From Schlesneria sp. (GTDB lineage Bacteria; Planctomycetota; Planctomycetia; Planctomycetales; Planctomycetaceae): a DNA stretch of 64,000 nt. The translations under genes and the position numbers were made by a program. Below are positions 57,934 through 64,000 of the stretch, piece after piece; positions within the stretch are counted from its first letter, which is position 1, and every line of letters begins with the position of its first letter. The notes below the pieces were generated by a model. It was not told where the DNA came from, did no database searches, and saw only the letters and a list, made by a program, of their open reading frames with translations. The DNA is taken from assembly GCA_028291515.1 (NCBI GenBank), contig JAQGHU010000001.1, forward strand, positions 62,001 through 126,000. The letters run 5' to 3'.

Positions 57934-59262
57934 TTAAAGCGTCTTCCAATATCCGCCGCGGCCATGATCAAACTGGATCTCGCTCCCTCGCACAGCGTCG
58001 TTAATTTTTCCGTTGGCGAAGACGGTCTGCCCCATCACCCACGTTCGCACGGGCCAACCTGTCAGCGTGACTCCATCCCAGGGGCTCCAACGGCACTTGG
58101 TTTCTTGTTCAGCATCGCGAATCGTCTGCGACTTGTTCAAATCAACAAGCACTAAATCCGCGTCGTACTTCGGAGCGATTCGTCCCTTGCCGACGAGATC
58201 CCAGACGCGTGCCGGGGCGTCGCACATCCAGTGCACGACTTGATCGAGGGTACACAGTCCGCGAGAGACACTGTCCAACATGAGCGCCAGTGAGTTCTCC
58301 ACGGCAGGTAATCCGGATGGCGACTTCGGATAGGGCTGACGTTTTTCGTCCAAAGTGTGGGGTGCATGGTCCGTGGCGATGACCTGCAGGCGGCCATCAC
58401 GAAGCGCCGTCCAGAGAGCCGCATTGTCCGCGGCAGTTTTGATCGATGGATTCATCTGGACCAGCGATCCCAGGCGGTCGTAGTCGTCGACGTTGAAAAA
58501 CAAGTGATGTGGACAAGCTTCCCCTGTGATCAGATCACGATGATCGCGCAGCAGTTCTGTTTCGGCTCCTGTTGAAACATGCAGAACGTGAAAGCGGTGA
58601 TTGTGGCGGAACGCCAGATCGATAGACCGCTGAACGGCAATGACAGCCGCTCTCTCGTCACGAATGCGGGAATGGTCTCGAAAGGTTTTCCCTCCTTGCA
58701 GGGCGTCGCGGTTGGCACGAACGGTTGTTTCGTCCTCACAATGTGCGCAAATTGGGAGGGTTGTTTCGGCGAAAATCTGCTCCAACGCAGCCTGCTCATC
58801 CACGAGCAGATCCCCCGTGCTGGAGCCGATGAAGATCTTGATTCCGGGCGTTCGCCTCGCTTGAACCAACTCCTGGGTGTTGTTCGGCGTTGCTCCGATG
58901 TAGAAGCCAAAGTTGACCAAACACTTACCAGCTGCCAACTCCAGTTTTTGTGCGAGGCGCTCGCAGGTAGTCGTCGTCGGGTTTGTGTTGGGCATTTCCA
59001 AAAAGGAGGTGACCCCCCCTTTGGCACACGCGCGGGTGGCGGTGTAGAGGTCCTCTTTGTGAGTCAGTCCTGGCTCTCGAAAGTGGACCTGATCGTCGAC
59101 AACGCCAGGTATCAGATGCAGTCCGTCGGCTCGCACAACCTCGTCCACAACCGCAGTTGAGGGCGGATCAATATCAATTATCTTTGATCCATCGAAAAGA
59201 ATATTTGCCCGTGACAGCCCATTTGGCAGGACGCAGGTCGCGCCCGAGATCAGAGTACGCAT
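57934..59262 (-). CDS. pyrC: Dihydroorotase (amidohydrolase family)
   Basis: The enzyme closes carbamoyl-aspartate to dihydroorotate in pyrimidine synthesis. The start at 59262 ([12 protein letters not shown]) has GGAG 5 bases upstream; the frame is open 18 residues further. The product is 442 residues. [20 protein letters not shown] (residues about 48-67) is the metal site with Gln at the place of the first His of the usual HxH; I recall the same [10 protein letters not shown] variant from Bacteroidetes-type dihydroorotases. [40 protein letters not shown] and [13 protein letters not shown] (metal-binding Asp) follow. Cytoplasmic. The gene is alone here, with no other pyr gene in view. Confidence 0.9.
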   Translation of the reverse strand: MRTLISGATCVLPNGLSRANILFDGSKIIDIDPPSTAVVDEVVRADGLHLIPGVVDDQVHFREPGLTHKEDLYTATRACAKGGVTSFLEMPNTNPTTTTCERLAQKLELAAGKCLVNFGFYIGATPNNTQELVQARRTPGIKIFIGSSTGDLLVDEQAALEQIFAETTLPICAHCEDETTVRANRDALQGGKTFRDHSRIRDERAAVIAVQRSIDLAFRHNHRFHVLHVSTGAETELLRDHRDLITGEACPHHLFFNVDDYDRLGSLVQMNPSIKTAADNAALWTALRDGRLQVIATDHAPHTLDEKRQPYPKSPSGLPAVENSLALMLDSVSRGLCTLDQVVHWMCDAPARVWDLVGKGRIAPKYDADLVLVDLNKSQTIRDAEQETKCRWSPWDGVTLTGWPVRTWVMGQTVFANGKINDAVRGSEIQFDHGRGGYWKTL

Positions 59263-59710
59263 GAAGACTCCGCAGAAATTTGGAGAGGCGTTTAGTCGGT
59301 GACCCACTGTATCCAAACTGACTGTGGATTAAAGTTCTGGCCACATGAACCGCTCAAAAGTGGCTAAAAACAAGCGATTCCCCCGCCAAATCGGGATTGC
59401 GGTCAACCACGACCGAACACCCACTGGTCCAGAGTGCCACCCAATCGTTTCGGGGAGATGGCCGTCGCGATTGTGGTCACCCGAAGCCATTCGCTGCTAG
59501 CAACCTCGCTAGCCCCCCGCAACCCAGCCGTCTTCACATTTCAATCCAATCTGCGCCCGTTGATTGATCGTCAAGGTCGACTCTGTTTAGCTCTCCTTCC
59601 TCAAGGCCAGTCTAAGTGGCTGGCTTGTGAGGAGTCTCGGTCGGGTTCGCCATGGGTCGGCGACTGTAACCCAATCGGGATGATTCGAGTTTCTCAAGGA
59701 GTTGGACTGA
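59263..59710. other. Intergenic region, divergent
   Basis: About 450 bases between dihydroorotase (minus) and the CAP-domain gene (plus). It must contain both promoters, but I see no definite box, hairpin or RNA gene. The 94-codon plus frame at 59434-59718 has no ribosome binding site or recognisable protein sequence. Confidence 0.5.
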
Positions 59711-60199
59711 ATGATTAGATTGGTGATTGCGATGTCGGCAGTTCTGATGGCAGGATTGCCCGCATGGGCAGAGTTCGAGCCCGCGGATGCTCTGGCCCCC
59801 AGCAACGGCCTCGTCGAGACAGTTAAAGTCGAAAAGGTAGCCACGAAGGAGCAGGAAGGTCCTCACGATTGGCTGATTAAGCATCAAACGATTGTCAGGC
59901 TGGTCGAACTGACGAACCAGCATCGAGCCCAAATGGGCATGGGCCCCGTTGTCCTCGACACACAGATGTGTCTTGATGCACAACGACATGCGAATTGGAT
60001 GGCCAATTACGGCGGCTTCCAGCATAGTAATATGGGATACATGGAAATCATCTTCCAAAGCGTCCAAACCCCTGAAGCAGCAATCCAAGGTTGGATCGCT
60101 TCGCCACCGCATCACGGCATCATGCTGAGCGGTACCCGGGTTGGCTACGGATATATGGTGCGCAACGGCTATCCTTACTGGGTGGGCGTCTTCCGCTAA
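59711..60199 (+). CDS. Exported CAP (SCP/PR1-like) domain protein
   Basis: The 162-residue product starts at an ATG with AAGGAG 9 bases upstream. A signal peptide (MIRLVIAMSAVLMAGLPAWA) precedes a short linker and a CAP domain, residues about 60-162: VELTNQHRAQMGMGPVVLDTQMCLDAQRHANWMAN, QHSNMGYMEII, AIQGWIASPPHHGIML, GYGYMVRNGYPYWVGVF. The conserved His and Glu positions of the CAP cavity appear present. Members are exported proteins with varied or unknown roles. It is followed by a strong terminator and stands alone. Confidence 0.88.
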   Translation: MIRLVIAMSAVLMAGLPAWAEFEPADALAPSNGLVETVKVEKVATKEQEGPHDWLIKHQTIVRLVELTNQHRAQMGMGPVVLDTQMCLDAQRHANWMANYGGFQHSNMGYMEIIFQSVQTPEAAIQGWIASPPHHGIMLSGTRVGYGYMVRNGYPYWVGVFR

Positions 60200-60222
60200 A
60201 CGTTGATATTGAACAGGCTGGG

Positions 60223-60261
60223 CGGGCAATGCGTACGTAACGCATTGCCCGTTTTTGTTTT
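60223..60261 (+). terminator. Intrinsic terminator after the CAP gene
   Basis: CGGGCAATGCGT and ACGCATTGCCCG are perfect 12-base arms around ACGTA, followed by TTTTTGTTTT. It lies 23 bases past the stop codon. Confidence 0.92.
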
Positions 60262-60271
60262 AGGACAAAGA

Positions 60272-60308
60272 AAAACAAAAGGGAGGCGGCGCTTTCGCAC
60301 CGCCTCCC
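60272..60308 (-). terminator. Intrinsic terminator after the Cys-rich gene
   Basis: On the minus strand GGGAGGCGG and CCGCCTCCC form a 9-pair GC-rich stem with a 10-base loop, followed by TTTTGTTTTT. It lies 25 bases past the stop of the gene ending at 60334 and sits back to back with the CAP terminator. Confidence 0.88.
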
Positions 60309-60333
60309 ATTGCGTTTCGAGTGTCAGATTCAC

Positions 60334-60960
60334 TTACTTGGCGGGAACCCACTGAGCTTGCTGGACAGGACTTCCTGGCCGAGGGGGCACAGAAACCGTC
60401 GACAGGGCTGGCGGTGGCGTCAGGGTCGGCACGGCTCCTGGACCGGAAATCACCGTACCAGGCAGGCGATGGAATTCTTCGACAGAAACATGCTGAATCT
60501 GGCCATTGGCCGGGGCCTGGAAGGTCGTCGAGTCTGGAGCACCAGGTGCTGGAATCGGTTCATTGGTTCGCGCTGGCGATGCTGGACCAGGCACTGGTGT
60601 GGGCGACTGATCTGCAGGCGTGACATAAGTCGGTGAGGCAGGAGCGTAGCCGCTCGACTGACCGCCGGATTGGCCGCAACCGCAGCTTGAACCACCACCG
60701 CCGCCACCCATGCTCATCCCGCCGTCCATCCCACAGCTATTGCCACCGCAGACGGAACAGCAGTCATTCGACCAGCTATAATTCCTGCAGCTATTGCAGG
60801 CAAAGCGATTATGAAACCAGTTGGTCAGGGAGCAACCGCCACCGCAGGCCCCAGCCCCACATGGATTGCAGGGATCCGACGAGACGCACTGTGTATGACA
60901 GCAGCCAACGGTGGAGAACATCAGTAGAGCGGTCAGACAGATCAAACGATGCAGCGGCAT
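60334..60960 (-). CDS. Cys-rich exported protein with Pro-rich tail
   Basis: The start at 60960 (MPLHRLICLTALLMFSTVGC) has AAAGG 6 bases upstream; the frame is open 128 residues further but that part is not protein-like. The product is 208 residues with a lipobox-like VGC at Cys20. The next 85 residues hold about 15 cysteines in short spacings (CNPCGAGACGGGC, ACNSC, CCSVCGGNSC) and a glycine run. The second half is rich in Pro, Ser and Ala and carries no cysteine. It could be a disulfide-rich lipoprotein of the envelope. No family is recognised. A GC-rich terminator follows. Confidence 0.72.
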   Translation of the reverse strand: MPLHRLICLTALLMFSTVGCCHTQCVSSDPCNPCGAGACGGGCSLTNWFHNRFACNSCRNYSWSNDCCSVCGGNSCGMDGGMSMGGGGGGSSCGCGQSGGQSSGYAPASPTYVTPADQSPTPVPGPASPARTNEPIPAPGAPDSTTFQAPANGQIQHVSVEEFHRLPGTVISGPGAVPTLTPPPALSTVSVPPRPGSPVQQAQWVPAK

Positions 60961-61425
60961 GGGAAGCCTTTCCCTAATTTCTCGTTCCATGAGACACCCG
61001 AGACGAAATCTCTTCCCTCTCTTTATCGACCGGTACAATCGGTAAACTTTACGGATTTTGCCTGTTTTTCTAAAAAGTCTGAATTCGCAGCTTGCGAACA
61101 ATGCGCAAACTGAATCGATAATTCCAATTACGTCAACTTTTCCGTCTCGGTGACAGGTCAGATTTGCCGGAATCCAGTCGACTTTTTGGACAATTCCGCT
61201 GGACGAACGGCCGCGGATTGCTAAAAAAAAGATCAGATTCCCGGAATCGCATGAACCTTCTCTGGCGAACGGGTGTCTACAATGTGTGCGGACTTTGTTT
61301 CTCTTTTCGCTGCCAATGCGGGGCAAATGCCGCGTAAAACTCAAACTTGTGGATTTTTGTTCCGAAACAGATCTATATCAGAAGTCGTTTCCCGGAAACT
61401 GCGGTCGCCGCAGGAGGTACCCCCG
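60961..61425. other. Divergent intergenic region, AT-rich
   Basis: About 465 bases separate the Cys-rich gene (minus) from the 107-residue protein gene (plus). It is AT-rich with several A/T runs (about 61065-61080 and 61224-61235) suitable for promoters on both strands. No hairpin or RNA gene is evident. The long plus and minus frames that cross it are open by chance. Confidence 0.5.
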
Positions 61426-61749
61426 ATGCAAGCAATTAATGGCATTCAAGTCGCGATGATCAACACCAACGCCAACGTACAAGTCGGCATGGTCGTAGAC
61501 GCAGCGAATGCCCATCGGTCGTACCGTCCCAGCGAGCTACGCCCGGTTTCATTGCGTCCCGATTTTGAGGGTACCACCACCGATTCCACGTGTCCGAGTG
61601 ACCTAAAACAGGGGTTACTCGGGGCCACAGGTCCCGGCGGGAGTATTCCCTCAACCATGTGCCACGGCAGAACTTGGCGACTCGATAGTCGCCACCTGCC
61701 GGAAACAGCATGGGCGATGCTAGTCCTAAACCGCTCACTTTGCGGCTAA
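61426..61749 (+). CDS. Small protein of unknown function, 107 residues
   Basis: The ATG at 61426 has AGGAGGT 7 bases upstream, the best ribosome binding site in this window; an upstream in-frame start at 61273 has none. The product begins MQAINGIQVAMINTNANVQVGMVV and continues polar, with no signal peptide or membrane helix, ending TAWAMLVLNRSLCG. I recognise no family. It precedes the ECF sigma gene by 245 bases on the same strand and may be co-transcribed. Confidence 0.55.
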   Translation: MQAINGIQVAMINTNANVQVGMVVDAANAHRSYRPSELRPVSLRPDFEGTTTDSTCPSDLKQGLLGATGPGGSIPSTMCHGRTWRLDSRHLPETAWAMLVLNRSLCG

Positions 61750-61994
61750 GGCTCGGCATCAGGGATTGCTCTCTCGTCGAAGTGCGGTGGTGTTCGAGTT
61801 GGCCAGGTCTGTCACGACACGTGACGACTTGGTTTTCCCGGTCACCTCTCATCGATGGTCCAGCTCACTCGGCCGTTGGAATTGCATGCGCATTCCTCAC
61901 GTCTAAGTGTCGTTGGTCCATTCGCAGCTTCTCCGAATTCACATCGCAGGCAGTGTCACGATGACATCGCCCGCTTTTTGGGAAACGAATAGAA

Positions 61995-62546
61995 ATGGAC
62001 ACGGAAGAATTCTTGCCATTGGTTTTGCAGGCTCAAGCGGGTGATCGGGACGCTTTCGGCCAATTGGCCGTGATGTTCGAACCGACGGTCTTTGCAATCG
62101 CATTGCGTCGGTTGCGAAACCAGGCGGAAGCGGCCGAGTTGACTCAGGACGTCTTGATCCAAGCGTTGCGAAAATTGCCACAGTTGCGTGAACCAGAGCG
62201 GTTTCCAGGTTGGTTGCGTCGGATTACGGTCCGGTTGGCAATCAACCGAACGGTTCGACGTCCACCGACTTCGACTCAGGATCCCGAGATCCTGGGCAGC
62301 ATCGATTGCGAGCGAAATTCTCCTTTGGATGCCGCCTTGTCGGTCGAGCAAGCCGCTCATGTCTGGGGCGGTTTGAAGCGGCTTCGAGAACTTGATCGAT
62401 CAACTCTGGTCGCCTTCTATTTCGATGGCCAGTCGCTGGTCGAGATGAGTGATCGATTCCGTAGTCCGGTAGGAACCATCAAACGACGACTGCACACGGC
62501 CCGAATCCGGTTGCGGGAAGAGCTTGCTCACCTGCAATTGGTTTGA
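61995..62546 (+). CDS. ECF-type RNA polymerase sigma factor
   Basis: The 183-residue product shows sigma-70 region 2 (residues about 12-85: AQAGDRDAFGQLAVMFEPTVFAIALRRL, AAELTQDVLIQALRKLPQLREPERFPGWLRRITVRLAINR) and region 4 (about 125-180: RSTLVAFYFDGQSLVEMSDRF, SPVGTIKRRLHTARIRLREEL) with the spacing of ECF sigma factors. It would direct RNA polymerase to a special promoter set. No anti-sigma gene follows; a terminator comes 16 bases later. The ribosome binding site is weak (GGGAAACG far upstream), so another start is possible. Confidence 0.92.
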   Translation: MDTEEFLPLVLQAQAGDRDAFGQLAVMFEPTVFAIALRRLRNQAEAAELTQDVLIQALRKLPQLREPERFPGWLRRITVRLAINRTVRRPPTSTQDPEILGSIDCERNSPLDAALSVEQAAHVWGGLKRLRELDRSTLVAFYFDGQSLVEMSDRFRSPVGTIKRRLHTARIRLREELAHLQLV

Positions 62547-62561
62547 TTGCCACACACAATG

Positions 62562-62599
62562 AAAACACGGGCTTCGATTCTTCGGAGCCCGTGTTTTTT
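62562..62599 (+). terminator. Intrinsic terminator after the sigma factor gene
   Basis: AAAACACGGGCT and AGCCCGTGTTTT are perfect 12-base arms around a 12-base loop, followed by further T. It lies 16 bases past the stop codon. Confidence 0.92.
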
Positions 62600-62758
62600 C
62601 GTTTCACGGCGTATTTCGAGTTATCAAGGTTCGGATTGAATTTCAGATCACTCGCGTGGCAGCCCAAATAGCGGTAAAACGGCAGTGTCTGCATTCCATC
62701 CAGATCGGCGTCGCGGGGCTCCTGCGACTGACCAGCACCACTCGAGGAGACTTCAGCC

Positions 62759-64000
62759 GTGGAAAACGCAACCAACAGTGATATTAGCGGAGGCCTCACC
62801 CGCCGCGATCTCTTGAAGACAACCGGTCAAATTGCGGCCGCTTCGGCATTGGCGGGGATCGCCTTGCCGCAGTACGTGTACGCCGGTGAAAGCGGCACCA
62901 TCAACGTGGCACTCGTTGGCTGCGGCGGTCGTGGAACCGGGGCGGCTCAGAACGCCCTGTCGACAAAGGTGGGGCCGGTGAAGCTGACGGCAATGGCTGA
63001 CGCCTATGCGGATCGCCTGAAGGGGAGCCATGAGTCGCTGAAGAATGATAAGAAGGAACTGGTCCAGGTTGCCGACGATCACAAGTTCGTCGGCTTCGAC
63101 GCGTATAAGAATGCAATGGATAGCCTGAAGAAGGGCGACGTGGTCATCCTGACGACGCCTCCCGCCTTCCGCCACCTGCATTTTAAGTATGCAATCGAAA
63201 AGGGACTGAACGTCTTCATGGAGAAGCCGGTGACCGTCGACGGTCCGGGCACTCGCAAGATGCTCGAGCTGTACGAAGAGTCGAAGAAGAAGAATATGAA
63301 GGTCGGCGTCGGCCTGATGTGCCGTCACTGTGCCGATCGTGGTGAACTGTCCAAGCGCATCAAGAATGGCGAACTGGGCGAAATCATTGCCTTGCGAGGC
63401 TACCGCTGTGCCGGTCCTACTGCGAGCATCTTCACGGGTCCCAAGCCAGCCAACCAGAATGAACTGGAATACCAGATCCGCAACTTCCATTCGTTCCTGT
63501 GGGCCAGCGGTGGCGGCTACAGTGACTTCCTGATCCACAACATTGATGAATGTTGCTGGATGAAAGATACGGAAGATAAGAACATTTGGCCGGTCGAAGC
63601 CAAGGGATACGGCGGCCGTCATTATCGTGGCGATTACGTCGATCAGAACTTCGATACTTACAGCGTGGAATACACCTTCGGCGACGGCACGAAGTTCTTC
63701 CTGGAAGGTCGCTGCATGGTCGGAGCAGCCACTGAATTCGCCAGCTATGCTCACGGTACTAAGGGATCGGCCACGATCTCGGCTGCAGGCCACTGGCCGT
63801 CGAAGGCTCGAATCTACAAGGGCCAGAAGATGGTGGAGAGTGAAGCGATCTGGAAGGCAGAAGATCGAATCAGCCCGTACCAGTTGGAATGGGACCACTT
63901 GATGGAAGCCATTCGTCAGGACACGCCCTATAACGAAGTGAAGCGTGGTGCGGAAGCCAGCTTGGTCACATCGATGGGTCGTATGGCTTGTCACACCGGC
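62759..64000 (+). CDS. Gfo/Idh/MocA family oxidoreductase, Tat-exported, 3' end cut
   Basis: The frame opens at a GTG at 62759 with GAGGAGA 8 bases upstream and is still open at the window end (414 codons seen). LTRRDLLKTTG followed by a hydrophobic stretch ending VYA is a twin-arginine signal. The Rossmann fold begins INVALVGCGGRGTGAA near residue 48, and GLNVFMEKPVTVDG near residue 155 is the conserved EKP of the family. The C-terminal part (GDYVDQNFDTYSVEYTFGDGT) is typical of planctomycete and Bacteroidetes members. It is an exported NAD(P)-dependent sugar or inositol oxidoreductase or related enzyme; the substrate is not predictable. Confidence 0.93.
   Translation, partial: MENATNSDISGGLTRRDLLKTTGQIAAASALAGIALPQYVYAGESGTINVALVGCGGRGTGAAQNALSTKVGPVKLTAMADAYADRLKGSHESLKNDKKELVQVADDHKFVGFDAYKNAMDSLKKGDVVILTTPPAFRHLHFKYAIEKGLNVFMEKPVTVDGPGTRKMLELYEESKKKNMKVGVGLMCRHCADRGELSKRIKNGELGEIIALRGYRCAGPTASIFTGPKPANQNELEYQIRNFHSFLWASGGGYSDFLIHNIDECCWMKDTEDKNIWPVEAKGYGGRHYRGDYVDQNFDTYSVEYTFGDGTKFFLEGRCMVGAATEFASYAHGTKGSATISAAGHWPSKARIYKGQKMVESEAIWKAEDRISPYQLEWDHLMEAIRQDTPYNEVKRGAEASLVTSMGRMACHTG

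Noticed and set aside
60961-61344. N-terminal extension of the Cys-rich protein
   Set aside because: The extension is AT-rich non-protein-like sequence ahead of a good ribosome binding site and signal peptide.
61273-61425. N-terminal extension of the 107-residue protein
   Set aside because: An AGGAGGT site marks the internal ATG at 61426; the upstream part has promoter-like composition.
62753-63994. 413-codon minus-strand frame
   Set aside because: It is antisense to the Gfo/Idh/MocA gene, which has the Rossmann and EKP motifs and a Tat signal.

Overview
The window looks like a chromosomal segment of a planctomycete (class Planctomycetia; I do not name a genus). The case rests on protein families typical of that phylum: a DUF1549/DUF1553 + DUF1501 + WD40 cluster, a PSCyt1/DUF1592-type giant cytochrome next to a DUF1552 protein, a Tat-exported Gfo/Idh/MocA oxidoreductase, a protein kinase with WD40 repeats, and a giant surface protein with an LEPR-XLL-like N-terminus. 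No tRNA, rRNA, CRISPR array, transposase or phage gene was seen.

Layout. 1-634: 3' part of a minus-strand OB-fold-like lipoprotein. 970-5218: DUF1549/DUF1553, DUF1501 and WD40 genes. 5422-7294: small unknown proteins and a secreted protein ending in a good terminator. 7488-9227: a striking RND-family protein that keeps both periplasmic porter halves of an AcrB-like pump but none of its membrane helices. 9228-10837: a 1.6 kb gene-free stretch of dispersed repeats, a bidirectional terminator and seven copies of a 12-bp word. 10838-16459: PSCyt1/DUF1592-type protein and DUF1552 protein. 16456-17838: folylpolyglutamate synthase. 17917-23283: kinase with 21 WD40 blades.

23379-47264 is one minus-strand gene of about 7,960 codons, 37% of the window. 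Its product runs from an LEPR-XLL-like N-terminus through a beta-helix region, then about 9 kb of ~105-residue modules arranged in a higher-order pattern, then eight 89-residue tandem repeats, then a PKD-like region and a C-terminal hydrophobic segment. Beyond it lie an exported planctomycete-type protein, a translationally coupled three-gene operon (GAF-HlyD, HlyD, PqqD-like/M50 peptidase/HlyD) and, divergently, a long TolC-like outer-membrane factor. No ABC ATPase or RND pump accompanies them. I infer that this block could export or process the giant protein by an ATPase-less or M50-based route; that is the main candidate for an undescribed system.

56409-64000 holds a doubly anchored lipoprotein, dihydroorotase, a CAP-domain protein, a Cys-rich exported protein, a 107-residue unknown protein with a near-perfect ribosome binding site, an ECF sigma factor without a visible anti-sigma gene, and a Gfo/Idh/MocA oxidoreductase cut by the window end. 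Many starts were moved from the longest ORF to internal codons with better ribosome binding sites; each entry says so. All domain names come from reading the sequence, not from database searches.
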